A stretch of DNA of 64,000 nucleotides from Aplidium turbinatum (GCA_918807975.1 OU964928.1:14591823-14655822); one strand, 5' to 3'; shown: positions 13,101-23,076, numbered from the stretch's first letter. Numbers and translations are program-made. The notes: generated by a model not told the origin, from the letters alone.

Positions 13101-16100
13101 TTACAAACGGAGGGTGTGTTCAGGAAGTCAGCCTCAAGTATTGAGTTGAAGCAAGTTCAAAGTTTATATAACGAAGGAAAACCGGTAAGTGGATCGTGCT
13201 TGCGTTGTTGTCTCACTTGATCACGTGAACACTGGCTGTTGCGTAGCGGATAAATATATTGTTGTAATGTTTTACAATTCAATAGTTCTGATTAATGTTT
13301 TAATCAGAGTGTTTTGTAATGGGTTGTATCAATTTCCACTTTTTGAAAAGTAACGTGTCATTCATTATGCATGGTACCGCCTTGACCACACTGAACAACG
13401 GGACGAGCCGCAGATTTCCACGACTGCCGTAACCCTATTTTCTGTGACGTTTTTTGGCCAGTTGAGGACGGGGGGCGATCGGTTTGACACTAGCCCTTTG
13501 GACTCGTGTAACTCAAAAACTACGAAAGATAGATCAATCATATTTTCACATGGTTCAGATAATTTATCTGGCAACACGCCATCGAAAATGTTTTGCAATT
13601 TGTTCAAAAGCGCAACTTGTTTTTCTAATTTGTTGAACATGCATTTTGTGGCAAGCTGTTTACACATTACAAGATTTCTTTCTCTTTAAGTTTTGAAATA
13701 GCATTTTTAGATGCAGTTTGTGGTTGACGGCGTTGCTGCAAAAAGCCAATCTTTTGTAATTGATACACACCCAAAAAAAAAGGCCCACAAACTACTGTTG
13801 ACTGATAGACTACGTCACAATACATTACAATGATGTTTTTCCGAACCAAAGACCCAGAACACCAATTTTGTTTCATATTGGTTCAGACGTTTGCAGACGT
13901 TGAACCAATGACAAAAGTGATTTGCTGATTTGGAACAAAGCGATTTCTGTTCCCAATGTGCAAACATTTTGATAAAAAGTGGTCAAGGTTTGGGCACAGC
14001 TTTTTGATCCACTAAAGCTACTCTAGTCTATCGAGAATCGACTCACTGTGCCAGCAACTTATCGACATCACTGGGTAGGCTCACACTGAAGTTGTTTTGT
14101 GTAAAGTCTTGGTTGTGGAAAAGTCGAAATAAAAACACAAAAATGAAGTATATTTGCAAAGTATTATATTCTTGAATAAACCATAGCTTTTCAACAACAA
14201 AAAAGTGGTTTGAACAGCTTCCATCTGATAGAAACTATAACTGATATCATCGCAAAGGATGAAAAAGCTGCGAAAATCACTTCGAGAAATTCTTTGTTAT
14301 GATTTTCATTATGCAAACCAAGGTAAACCTCAAAATACATACCTTTGTGTCACACGATGAAAATCGTTTTTCCCTTGTTTTTAATTAGCATTATGAGACA
14401 AGGAAAGGGTTCCGTACATGGCTTACTATATTACAGGCCTCCCAGACGCGCAATGCCACCTAAAAACTGGAGGCGAGTGTTTTAAAATCACATTTAACGT
14501 GTAATTGGTACAGACCAATCATTTTACTGTTTTGCAACCATTTTTACATTTCTGACTGTCGAACCTACTACTTCTACACAGAATAGATGTTGCTAGATAT
14601 TGAAACAACATAAAACAACTGATTTTGCTATAGGTTGTGTAATGCTTAGAAAGCATGCAAAATTGCGATTTAACCAAATGTCAACAAAAGAAACTTAAAG
14701 TTTATCAACATGAAAATGTATGCATTACACTCAATTCAACAATATTCATTAACAAATATGCAGTTATATGCTGTGAGCTTTGAGTTTTTTTCAATTGAGT
14801 TTTACATTGCCAATTAATGAATTGTCACTTCTGGCAATATACGAAAGCCACATGCTAGCACAGTGATTCTCAACCTTTTTTTTTGTGGCCCATTTTTACC
14901 AAGCAGAAGTTTCTGTGACCCACTATCCTGTTCACACTGTTGTAGTAGCTTAAAATCAAGGTTCGTATATGGTGCAATACAAGGCATTGATTGCAACATG
15001 CCACCGAATCTATAATTAGAACAAAAACTGCCACTCTGTAGTAAAATACAACAGCATTATTCATTGCTACCACTATCAAAACTACTAAACTAACGCACAA
15101 GTGTTAAATTAACTACAGTGAAACAAATGAAATTAAAATTTTCAATGAATCTAGCATTTTTTAAATAGTTCTGTGGCCCATCTCAAAATATTTCCATGGC
15201 CGAGAACCGCTGTGCTAGCACAATCAAAACAATAAAACATATGGGGCTCTACGTTGTGGAAGTCAGACAAATTAGCATCAGTTCTGTAGTTTCAAAACTT
15301 TTAGCTTTGCCTCCTTGTTGCTACGAGGTGTGTACAAGCGCGAATGATTGTTAAACAAAATATTGCACAGGGTTGCAGCAATGCAGCATGCTGTTTACTT
15401 GCACACAGGCATAAAAATCTGAGTTTTTCAGCAAAAGTTTTCTACCGATGAACTTCAGAAAAAGTTTGGCAAACTGCGCCAGGGCTCAGGTGGTGCATAT
15501 TTTATTACTGCACAGCAAGTGCTTGAAAAAGTTGATATTTACAAAATCAAACTTCTTCTTGCCATAGACAAAAACCTGTTAAAAAGTGCTAATGCTGGTG
15601 GTCACTCTTGCTTGAAATGTGATTTTTCTATGTCAGAAAACGTTTGCACAGTCTTTGAACATTTGGACAAATTAGAGGGCTCACTGCCTACAGATGTAAG
15701 ATGACATTGAACATTGTATATTGCCGGTTATGTTGTGCGAAACAGTAATTTTAATGTTGATGACACCGGTTTTTATTACAAAAAGTACGGTGAATACATG
15801 AAAAAAATAAATCGTGGGGGATTGACAATTCCTGGCGATAACGTCTGCCAGTGGGTGTTTTACAGCTACATACTTTTTCGAGAAGTGGCAAATGTAACTT
15901 GCCATAAATCTCTATGTGTTCTTTTGCTTTGTACAAGTAAACAGCATGCTGCAACCTTGTGCAATATTTTGTTTAACAATCATTTGCACTTGTACACACC
16001 TCGTAGCAACAAGGAGGCAAAGCTAAAAGTTTTGAAACTACAGAACTGTTGCTAATTTGTCTGACTTCCACAACGTAGGGCCCCATATGTTTTATTGTTT

Positions 16101-19100
16101 TGATTGTGCTAGCACAGCGGTTCTCAGCCATGGAAACATTTTGAGATGGGCCGCAGAACTATTTAAAAAATGTTAGATTCATTGAAAATTTTAATTTCAT
16201 TTGTTTCACTGCAGTTAATTTAACACTTGTGCGTTAGTTTTGATAGTGGTAACAATGACTGATGCAGCTGTTTTTTTACTACAGAGTGGCAATTTTTGTT
16301 CTAATTATAGATTCGGTGGCATGTTGCAATCAATGCCTTGTATTGCACCATATACGAACCTTGATTTTAAGCTACTACAACAGTGTGAACAGGATAGTGG
16401 GTCACAGAAACTTCTGCTTGGTAAAAATGGGCCACAAAAGAAAAAAGGTTGAGAATCACTGTGCTAGCATGTGGCTTTCGTATATTGCCAGAAGTGACAA
16501 TTTATTAATTGGCAATGTAAAACTCAATTGAAAACTCAAAGCTCACAGCATATAACTGCATATTTGTTAATGAATATTGTTGAATTGAGTGTAATGCATA
16601 CATTTTCATGTTGATAAACTTTAAGTTTCTTTTGTTGACATTTGGTTAAATCGCAATTTTGCATGCTTTCTAAGCATTACACAACCTATAGCAAAATCAG
16701 TTGTTTTATGTTGTTTCAATATCTAGCAACATCTATTCTGTGTAGAAGTAGTAGGGGAAGACGAGGCAAAGCGGGACACGGGGCAAAGCGGGACATCGCG
16801 ATTTCTCACGTTTTGTATTCTTTGGCTCCCTCTAACCGGAAGCACTAGTTAGGCAACTATAAACTGTATTTGCTGTGAAAAAATGGCGACTGGCAGAGCA
16901 CAACGCGTGTCGTGAGGAAGCAAAATGTGTTTTGGCATGGTTTGTTATAAGAAAAAGATGGAAAAGTAGCTACCACATTCGTTAGCATAAGCGAATTTGT
17001 TGGTAGCTTTGTTTTTATCTTAGACATTGAGACAGTATTTGTTGGTAACAAAAGCAACTTTTACCTAAAACTGTATAGTTTTCAGCAGAGATGTTATTTT
17101 CTAAAGGCTATACTTTGGGGCAAAGCGGGACAGCTTTATTAGGGCAAAGTGGGACAGTGCATTAGGGCAATATGGGACTCTAGAAGTCTAGATTGTATCT
17201 GTGGTTCTTCTGTTGATTGAATTTTTGTTTATAACTCTTTTAGCCTTCAAGATTGTAAAATATTTATCAGCATTCATTTATATTGTACCGGTAGGCCTAC
17301 GCAATTTAATTCTGACAATGGTTCGAGTGAACTGGAGAGAGTGAACTGGCAATCCTGAGAAGAACGGAAAGGTCAATGGTGAGAGCAATGTGTGGGGTGA
17401 AAACGAGAAGGGAAAAAAGGACTGAAGAATTGTTGGATATGCTAGAGATGAGAGAGACCATAGACCAACTAGCAAGGGCAAATGGAGTAAGATGGTATGG
17501 ACATGTGATAAGGAGGGAGGAAGGAAGTTTTCTTAGAAAGGCACTAGATCTAAAGGTGGATGGGAAGAGGAAACGCGGTCGTCCAAGAAGAACGTGGAAA
17601 CAACAAGTGAAGGATGAATTTAAAAAAGTCGGACTGAAGGAGGAAGATGCAAGGGACAGGGTGAAATGGAGAAATAGAATTAAAACAATTGCTGCGCGGA
17701 AACAATCGGCCACCCCCACTAGTGGGGAACAAACCGACGATGGATTATGATGATGATGAAATGGTTCGTCGCTATAATAGAAAAACTGAAATAGGTAAAT
17801 GGACGGATAGGCTATCAATATTAACAATGCAATAGAAGATGTGAAAAGCAAGAAGTTGTCTTTGAGAGAAGCGGTTAAACAGTACCAAATCATGCAAAAA
17901 TGAAGTGTCCCGCTTTGCCCCACAGCTGGGGCAAAGCGGGACATTTAAAAAAAAAATCTTTTTTGATTTGTACTATAACAGTAGAAAGATTTCGCTTGAT
18001 CTTCGAACCAAATATAATGACCAACTAAGGCTTTCGATTAAAAAAGAAATTAACTAAATCCAACCATCGCTGTTGCTGAAATTACGTTTTTACGAAAAGT
18101 GTCCCGCTTTGCCCCGTCTTCCCCTAGGTTCGACAGTCAGAAATGTAAAAATGGTTGCAAAACAGTAAAATGATTGGTCTGTACCAATTACACGTTAAAT
18201 GTGATTTTAAAACACTCGCCTCCAGTTTTTAGGTGGCACTGCGCGTCTGGGAGGCCTGTAATATAGTAAGCCATGGTTCCGTATCAAAATAATGCAATTC
18301 AGCATATTTCCCTGATTTTGTCAGATATGTATTTTGTGCAACAATGCTTTAGAAAAATTTCTGAATATGGTATAGCGCTTTAGATACAGTTAGAGAATGC
18401 AACTTCGCGGTTGATGGCGTTATTACAAAAGCCAATATTTTGTCACGGGAGTGTATTCGAAAACAAAAAGGTACAAGAGCTGCTGACTGATAGATTATGT
18501 TACGATATGTTACAAAAACGAGGCATTGCTTTCAGCCTTTTTCAAGCCAACAAGCAACTCTGCTCCAAATGACACAAACGTCCAAATTTTTTAAGAAAAA
18601 GATACGGACCTAAGTTAGAAACAAATGTAAAATGACATTTTTTCTGCATGGCTTATCGTATGCTCTCTGATAATTTCAAAGAAACTCAGATGTAATTAAA
18701 AGATTAATCACAGCAACTCAAAACTCGAGTTTGCAAACAAAAGGTAGAATCATTGAATGCTTGAATTGAATGCTTTACAGTTTACAACAAAGCCAAGTCA
18801 TGAGATATCTGCGTCGCAGTTCCACACACGGCGGCGCTCAGTAATCTTATTCCATATAATTTTAAAACGAAAGAACTAACTAGTAGCAAGCTAAAATATC
18901 AGAGTATATTATAAAAATTATGTCATAGCTCTAAAACTACAGACAATAGCAACGTCATTTAAAGCGAAATAAATACGTGAATAATTTTTAGAAAACGTCA
19001 AAAAGATTCGAAGGTGTTGATCGCGTAGTTCTTTAGTGATATTGCTTTGGAAAGTACCAAGCCCCCCCCTCCCTCCCTCCCCCCTCCATAGGACAAACGG

Positions 19101-20559
19101 TTGAAACAAGGCTGTTACCAGTTGTAGATTCAATCAACTCAAAATTCAACGTTACGCAGACTATTGTGATTACCGAACAAAGCCATGCCTATTGCCTACG
19201 TCACAGCTTGCTGTTGACAGAATCTTACTTGAGCAGCGTGAGCTGAGGGCCAACTGCTCAAAGTAACGGGATGAAATTAATGCCAGTATGTTGATTGTGT
19301 TTTTTATCGGTGTTTAAACAAGAAAATTCCAGATAGAACCTGTTGAACAGCGTCATCTCACAACCGATGAATTCGTATTCATCAAATAGAGTGAGTCCAT
19401 GTTGATGCTATGCTATGTTTTAAAATCAGCAGAATAACCATTCGCTACGTTGTGGCTTGTTGCGACATGATCCTCAAACTCAGAGATTTTCGATTTGAAA
19501 AAAGAAGTTTTATTTTCGATGCAGGTTTCTTATGATGATCCCCACCTAGCTGCAGTTACTTTGAAAACGTTTTTGAAAAAACTCCCAGAGCCCCTTTTAA
19601 CATTTGCACTGTATGAAGATATTCTCAGAATGTCAGGTACGCGGAATTAATAAGTCGACCTGTTTACATTTCTCTTTGTCTAACTTATGCATTAATGCTA
19701 TGCAGTTTCATTCTTGTGCATTTCGTTTTTCAATTCATTGTGTAGATCAGTTATTTTCAATGTAGATGTTATTGTAAAATCAGTTATTTTCGTTACTTGA
19801 GAAGGGCTAACTTGAGTATGGCCGAAAACGTTCGTAGTTTATAGTTTTATGTTCACTCTTAATTGTATGATGTTAAATGCCGTGTGGTTGCTTGGTTTTA
19901 TCTGTTTATGCATGAAGAATCGAAGAGCAATGCTCATCTTGGTATTACAAGTCAACATTGAATTGCTTTAAATTCTTAGTTATTCTTCTGCTTGAACGGT
20001 TTTTGTTTTTCAGACATTGAAGCAGAGACGAAAGTGCACGTCGTTTCCAGTCTGCTGCAAAAATTACCTCGGCGTAATTTTGTAATTCTCAAGCATCTCA
20101 TAGATTTTCTTCATCTCGTTGCTGCCAATTCTGACGTCAATAAAATGACGTCGAGCAATCTAGCAGTTGTATTTGGTCTCAACTTGGTGTGGCCAAAGGA
20201 TGAGGTATGTGAACTTAAATTTCGAATTGCATCTAGTTAGCGGTGTTTTTTTTTTGCTTTTCACCTGTGAATATTGTTTCCGCGTACCAAAATGATATTG
20301 GAAAAAAAGTGCTTCACATAGAAATGTTTCAAATTGTGTTTGGACATGTAGATCTTTCCTAGCACCAAATCAGCAGCTTTAACATAACTTAACATCCATA
20401 GCATTGCTTCGTGGCATTTACACTGTTGTCTACCTCAATGACGTTCAATTGCAGGCAATCTCTCTTCTTGCCATGGGACCAATCAATACTTTTGTCCTCA
20501 TTATGCTGCAAAATCACGACCAGTTATTTGATGATGATCCGAAAGACACCACTGACTAA
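1116..20559 (+). CDS. ARHGAP1: Rho GTPase-activating protein 1 (p50RhoGAP-like), 11 exons
   Basis: Coding exons: 1116-1269, 8026-8162, 8516-8610, 10969-11100, 11562-11747, 12151-12273, 12760-12833, 13099-13184, 19525-19636, 20014-20204, 20455-20559. All junctions are GT-AG, all phases agree, and together they give 464 residues (human ARHGAP1 has 439). Residues 1-85 are acidic and Ser-rich. A CRAL-TRIO/BCH domain follows (about 86-235; [16 protein letters not shown], then [11 protein letters not shown]). After a short linker comes the RhoGAP domain (about 268-458): the arginine finger is Arg309 in [19 protein letters not shown] is intact, and Asn423 lies in VVFGLNLVW, where most relatives have Pro instead of Leu422. 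The family binds lipid or small GTPases through BCH and speeds GTP hydrolysis by Cdc42/Rho in the cytosol and on endosomes. The start codon has a good context (AGCAATGG). No close AATAAA follows the stop. Confidence 0.93.
1490..2160 (-). mobile_element. Degraded hAT transposon (Charlie-like transposase remnant)
   Basis: On the minus strand the text contains [16 protein letters not shown] and MELIEIQED, both typical of the C-terminal half of hAT transposases of the Charlie/GTF2IRD2/ZBED5 group. Stops and frame changes make it a dead copy. The plus-strand right edge (about 2110-2158) reads AGCCACATGCGGCTCGCGAG then CAGTTTACCCACCGTTGG. Its reverse complement is the usual hAT end design of a near-terminal GGTGGGYAAACTG followed by a GCGGCTCGCGAGCC-type palindrome. 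The left edge is not clear. It sits in ARHGAP1 intron 1. Confidence 0.6.
3690..3765 (+). mobile_element. Very short 5'-truncated non-LTR retrotransposon insertion with (GAC)n tail
   Basis: About 52 bases ending in a GACGACGACGAC tail are flanked by a perfect 12-bp direct repeat, GACAGTCTAATC (3690-3701 and 3754-3765). A microsatellite-like tail plus a long target-site duplication is the mark of target-primed reverse transcription. Only the last bases of the parent element were copied, so its family cannot be read. Confidence 0.6.
4063..4344 (-). CDS. Unrecognised 93-residue open reading frame in ARHGAP1 intron 1
   Basis: A single-exon frame of 93 codons starts [20 protein letters not shown] and ends FSSQNK. 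Its composition is protein-like (a balanced, mildly amphipathic helix-rich middle, [20 protein letters not shown]), unlike the low-complexity translations nearby. The DNA just upstream (4345-4510) is less AT-rich than its surroundings and could be a promoter. I see no family signature, signal peptide or membrane segment. It could be a small antisense nested gene, the first exon of one, or a chance frame. Confidence 0.3.
   Translation of the reverse strand: MSANCQTAVYGGCVIEKAVNKTFRSDVGRDKTRNTTNPTLVKELLMDVETTQLQRLLTRYQTLAESATQKEENCLTNAANNNLSRPTFSSQNK
5180..5262 (-). mobile_element. tRNA-derived SINE fragment
   Basis: The reverse complement of 5200-5262 reads like a tRNA head: an A-box-like ACGTGGTCGAGTGAT and, about 40 bases on, a B-box-like GAGTTCGACGCC. 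No intact tRNA fold or acceptor stem follows, so this is a pol III SINE head rather than a gene. It lies in ARHGAP1 intron 1. Confidence 0.4.
5778..5932. mobile_element. 155-bp hAT-like MITE (element A) with 8-bp target duplication
   Basis: The 15-base motif TTCGGTGAGTCCGAT near the left edge is repeated inverted (ATCGGACTCACCGAA) near the right edge. The element is flanked by TGAACTAC at 5770-5777 and 5933-5940, an 8-bp duplication as made by hAT transposases. It has no coding capacity. Confidence 0.6.
5941..7862. mobile_element. 1.9-kb foldback hAT-like element (element B)
   Basis: Long imperfect inverted repeats (about 5945-6290 and 7280-7860) share, among others, GTCTTTTAGGCGCTG and CACTGTGGCGTCTGGATATT. 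Flanks are TGAACTAC at 5933-5940 and 7863-7870, so the left duplication is shared with element A. The right end read inward is CAGGGTCCACG, a hAT-like start. The middle (6290-7280) has no recognisable transposase. A TTAA followed by CTCTTTTGCGACCACGGACG at 6286 resembles a piggyBac-type end and may be a further nested remnant. The right arm holds tandem copies of a unit present once in the left arm. Confidence 0.65.
7395..7690. repeat. Four imperfect tandem copies of an ~80-bp unit in one arm of element B
   Basis: The unit runs from ATATTTTTCTGTTCAATATA through CATTTTGTGTGAAAAGCATTGCCGG to GCAGCTTCACTCACGGAAGCC and is seen four times (starting near 7398, 7473, 7541 and 7652; the last is partial). 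The matching segment of the left arm (about 6090-6175) has it once, so the expansion happened after the two arms were formed. Confidence 0.7.
8941..10898 (-). mobile_element. 5'-truncated non-LTR retrotransposon (CR1/L2/Jockey group), dead
   Basis: The minus strand encodes most of a reverse transcriptase in several frames. From 10874 down there is fingers sequence ([16 protein letters not shown]). At 10430-10310 comes [17 protein letters not shown] with the first catalytic Asp. Near 10200-10080 lie [20 protein letters not shown] and FADD (the YXDD box). A 268-residue C-terminal part (10067-9261) contains [13 protein letters not shown] and a Trp/Gly-rich thumb region. Frame changes separate these blocks, so it is not active. 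There is no endonuclease, so it is truncated at the 5' end. The 3' end is AT-rich, with short GAACT repeats near 8945. It lies antisense in ARHGAP1 intron 3. Confidence 0.85.
13700..13935 (+). repeat. First copy of a diverged direct repeat in ARHGAP1 intron 8
   Basis: The stretch with GGTTGACGGCGTTGCTGCAA, AAAGCCAATCTTTTG and GACTGATAGACTACGT aligns, with many changes, to 18370-18600. Its right end (about 13875-13935) also holds a degenerate copy of the palindromic TA-MITE (GCAGACGTTGAACCAATG, GTGATTTGCTG). Confidence 0.5.
14861..15212. mobile_element. hAT MITE in the left arm of the P element
   Basis: It starts CAGTGATTCTCAACC and ends GAGAACCGCTG, and is flanked by the perfect 8-bp duplication TGCTAGCA (14853-14860 and 15213-15220). 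The same insertion, inverted, is in the right arm at 16115-16461, so it entered before the arm was duplicated. Confidence 0.8.
15519..16055 (+). pseudogene. P-element/THAP9-like transposase C-terminal remnant
   Basis: Two blocks are readable. 15519-15704 gives [19 protein letters not shown]. 15714-16055 begins [14 protein letters not shown] and ends KVLKLQNCC. The YIAGYVVR block followed by spaced Cys/Val-Leu positions is typical of the C-terminal region of P-element and THAP9 transposases. The two blocks are separated by a stop and by loss of the upstream core, so this is a non-functional fragment. The last part of the second block is duplicated in inverse in the left arm (15301-15404). Confidence 0.65.
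16115..16461. mobile_element. hAT MITE in the right arm of the P element (inverted copy)
   Basis: It starts CAGCGGTTCTCAGCC and ends GGTTGAGAATCACTG, with TGCTAGCA at 16107-16114 and 16462-16469. It is the mirror copy of 14861-15212, differing by scattered substitutions. Confidence 0.8.
16754..18124 (+). mobile_element. pogo-like DNA transposon (TA target) inserted in the P-element right arm
   Basis: Inverted ends are GGGGAAGACGAGGCAAAGCG and its inverse (CGTCTTCCCC at the right), with a TA duplication at 16752-16753 and 18125-18126. The left P arm, which lacks this insertion, gives the empty site AGTAGTAGGTTCGAC. Several GGGGCAAAGCGGGAC motifs lie inside, plus a CCCCACAGCTGGGG palindrome at about 17920. 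A pipsqueak-type HTH start ([13 protein letters not shown], then [12 protein letters not shown] after a frame change) marks the start of a pogo/Tigger-like transposase; the remainder is deleted. Confidence 0.75.
17326..17759 (+). mobile_element. 5'-truncated LINE fragment inserted in the pogo transposase start
   Basis: A perfect 9-bp duplication, AATGGTTCG (17317-17325 and 17760-17768), flanks the fragment, and it ends in a GATGATGATGA tail. The plus-strand frame 17376-17750 reads [13 protein letters not shown], then [20 protein letters not shown] and RVKWRNRI, the conserved tail found after the reverse transcriptase in many non-LTR retrotransposons. Removing the insert restores ATG GTT CGT CGC, the start of the pogo HTH. 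The LINE is therefore the youngest layer of this stack. Confidence 0.8.
18370..18600 (+). repeat. Second copy of the diverged direct repeat in intron 8
   Basis: GGTTGATGGCGTTATTACAA, AAAGCCAATATTTTG and GACTGATAGATTATGT align in order with 13700-13935. The divergence is high, so the duplication is old, and the P element lies between the copies. Confidence 0.5.
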
Positions 20560-20599
20560 AGACATACCTAAAGACAGAACGATGTGAAAGAAGCTCAAT

Positions 20600-21870
20600 C
20601 AGAAAATCTGTAGACGTTGAATCAATGTAAAAAAAGAAGTGATTTCTAGCTGGGGAAGGGCAGGTTTTCTTGCCGAGTACGACCCAAAATAGCGTAGTCT
20701 TGTGTGGCAGCACAGAAATCAAAAATCCACTGTGTGCTTTGTAACCCCTGTCCTGTGATCACGATAACGATCCGTCATCGCGAGAATGGTGATTATTTCA
20801 ATAGGATATCTCAATTGTGGTTTACTTGACACGTTTCTATGCTTATCGTTTTGTTTCAAATCCTACGGGTGTTACAGCAAGGAGGAAGTAATTTCATCCC
20901 GCATTGCAGGACATTTTATGAAAACATTTTTGATGGCGATCACCGGAATAGAAGAAAGAATTTATTTGCTTGTGGCATGACGCCTTCTCTCTATGTCTCT
21001 TCTGAGTCATCTTGTTTTGTTTACGGACTGAATCAATTTCCTGCCCGGTCATAACGTGCAATCTATTACACTGTGCATTAGTGTTTCTCTTTTCGTTTCG
21101 CGCGCAACATTACATTGTTGCTGGTTCAAATTTTTATTTGGATGGTTCAAGACAATGTCACCTCGTTTTCTGGGAGCGAAATTTGTAGCACAAGCTTAAA
21201 GTGATTCTTCGTCATTTTATAACTCTCCTAAATTGCTACCTAAGTCATAAAACGTTTCCAGTGTTTGACGTCAGTTCGGCCAAATGGCTGAAGAGCACCA
21301 GACGTTTCTTTCTCACTAACGCAGCTGCCTTGCATGACTTCGGAGTTTGATTTTGCTTTAAGAAGTTCTTCGTGTAGTTTTTTTGCCATTTTTCATTTTT
21401 TTAGTGTGTTGCAACGTATCTGTTCCTGTACAAACTTGACAAGACCAGATTTTTACTCTGGATGGATTGTCTTTTTTGTTAATTGAACGTGAAGTGTTGT
21501 AAATTTTATCCTTCAATCTATATTGTTAATGTTTATGCAATTAATTATCACGTGTAGCAGAAACTCACCAGGTGGATGAGCGACCCGGATGTTGAATTAA
21601 TGCAAAAATGACGGATTTTGCAGTCTGGAAAATAGCTGCATTATTGCGTCAGTGACGTTTGCATTGGTGCAACATTCGTTCGCGACGCTTGATGACAATT
21701 TCCTTTGTAATGAAATCAATTTAATTGTGTTCACATTCTTCCATGCCATGAAAATCTACCAAACTTACTCTCAAATTAAACTACTCAGACGGTAAATCAG
21801 CTTTTTTTTACAGTCGTTGAATCAATGTAAAAAAGGACTGATTTGCTTGCTGGGAATGATTTCATTCAGT
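20600..21870. repeat. Degenerate half-copies of the palindromic TA-MITE
   Basis: At 20608-20655 (GTAGACGTTGAATCAATGTA, GTGATTTCTAGCTGGG) and 21815-21855 (GTTGAATCAATGTAAAAAAG, GACTGATTTGCTTGCTGGG) there are single arms of the MITE seen whole at 56371-56456. The rest of 20560-22700, downstream of ARHGAP1, shows no exon or clear polyadenylation signal. Confidence 0.5.
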
Positions 21871-22700
21871 TCATAAGCATTCCTCAAACCGATCGCACAA
21901 TAACGTCTATAGACGTACAATTTGTACACTCTTTATGTCCTCTTCCGTCACCAACAGCTTGTTTCTGATTTGTTTTCACAACCTCCAAATTCGCTGAGTA
22001 TTTGAAACAAGCTTAAACCAAGGGTTACATTGAAACTAGATTTTTTGGAGCCTAGAGGTGAAAGTTATGCTCACGCTGAATCAATGGATTTTGCGAAAAC
22101 GTTGTTTTGATATTTTACAGCATAATTAAATTGTCGGAAGATTTTGCTCATGCAGAAATAGTTTTCTATCTGCGATGATTGGAAAACAATTTCTCAAGGG
22201 GTTGCAAACTAAACCACATGCGGCCAATCTGCTGGTGTAACTTTGAGATGCCGAGTTTCGTTTAATTTCGCTACATCAGCCAAGTTGCTGACGTCGTTTG
22301 CGAAAATGATCAGTGTCGTCTGGGTTGATATACGTCACTTCCGCATTCACCTTAGGTTGATTGTTCGTTATGCACAATTAATCGGTTGATATAAATGTGA
22401 CGAATTTTTATGCAATACTCCTAAAATATTGTAAGTATAATCTTGCACAAATTCAAAAGTGCGTCATTTTTATCGGTATTTTGTTTTTGAATAAGTCCGT
22501 GTAAACTGTAAACCATACATCGCCGTTGTGAGACCAGTCTTGTAATGAATCTTTCATGTTCTCTTTGTCTTGAAACTTTATCTCTGGCATGATTTCTTGC
22601 CATTTCGTTTTACTCGGGCGTTTTGTCTTTTGGCTCGGAGTAAAAATACATCGACTTTTGTAACTTGTAACAAAAACAATCTGATTGTAACAACAATTTA

Positions 22701-23076
22701 GGGTGTTTCATTTTTTCACGATGTTTAACATCAAAAATTTTTTGGGTCTAATCAGATTTTGGTCACATACAGTCGATTCAAAATATGTTTTTGATCGGAC
22801 GACTTTTAGGCGGTGCGCAGCCCCTCCAAAGTTTGAAAAATTGCAAGAAGTATCCGATATCTCGGTAACGGAAGGAGATAGGTGTCAACTTCGCATATTT
22901 CCTTCAAATTTTCCCACGCTTTAATTTTTCAAACTTTAGGGGTGCTGCACACCCTCTAAATATCGTCCGATCAAAAAAATATTTTGGATTGGCTGTATGT
23001 GACCAAAATCCGCTCTGATTAGACCCCAAGCAACGAGCATTTTTAATGTCAAAAATCGTGAAAAAATGAAACATTC
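22701..23076. mobile_element. 376-bp TA-flanked foldback MITE
   Basis: Arms of about 150 bases are inverted copies: GGGTGTTTCATTTTTTCACG at the left matches GTGAAAAAATGAAACATTC at the right, and further in TCTAATCAGATTTTGGTCAC matches GTGACCAAAATCCGCTCTGA. TA lies at both edges (22699-22700, 23077-23078). There is no coding capacity. It lies between the two convergent genes. Confidence 0.65.

Larger units (their letters stand above)
14417..18275 (+). mobile_element. P-superfamily DNA transposon rearranged into a foldback element
   Basis: Ends are CATGGCTTACTATATTACAG and its exact inverse, flanked by the 8-bp duplication GTTCCGTA (14409-14416 and 18276-18283). P elements also make 8-bp duplications and have ends starting CATG. 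The left arm (14417 to about 15404) and right arm (about 15935-18275) are long inverted copies. The loop carries plus-strand transposase C-terminal sequence. The right arm is longer because a pogo-like element has entered it. The left arm contains an inverted copy of the final coding part of the transposase, so it looks like a duplication of the element's own 3' end rather than its real 5' end. No THAP domain or catalytic core remains. Confidence 0.8.

Noticed and set aside
17306-17944. 212-codon minus-strand ORF
   Set aside because: It is antisense to the LINE fragment and pogo sequence and is a Phe/Ser/Pro-rich shadow of the real LINE frame.
19062-19086. C-rich tract as a regulatory element
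   Set aside because: Simple polypyrimidine run within an intron; no further support.
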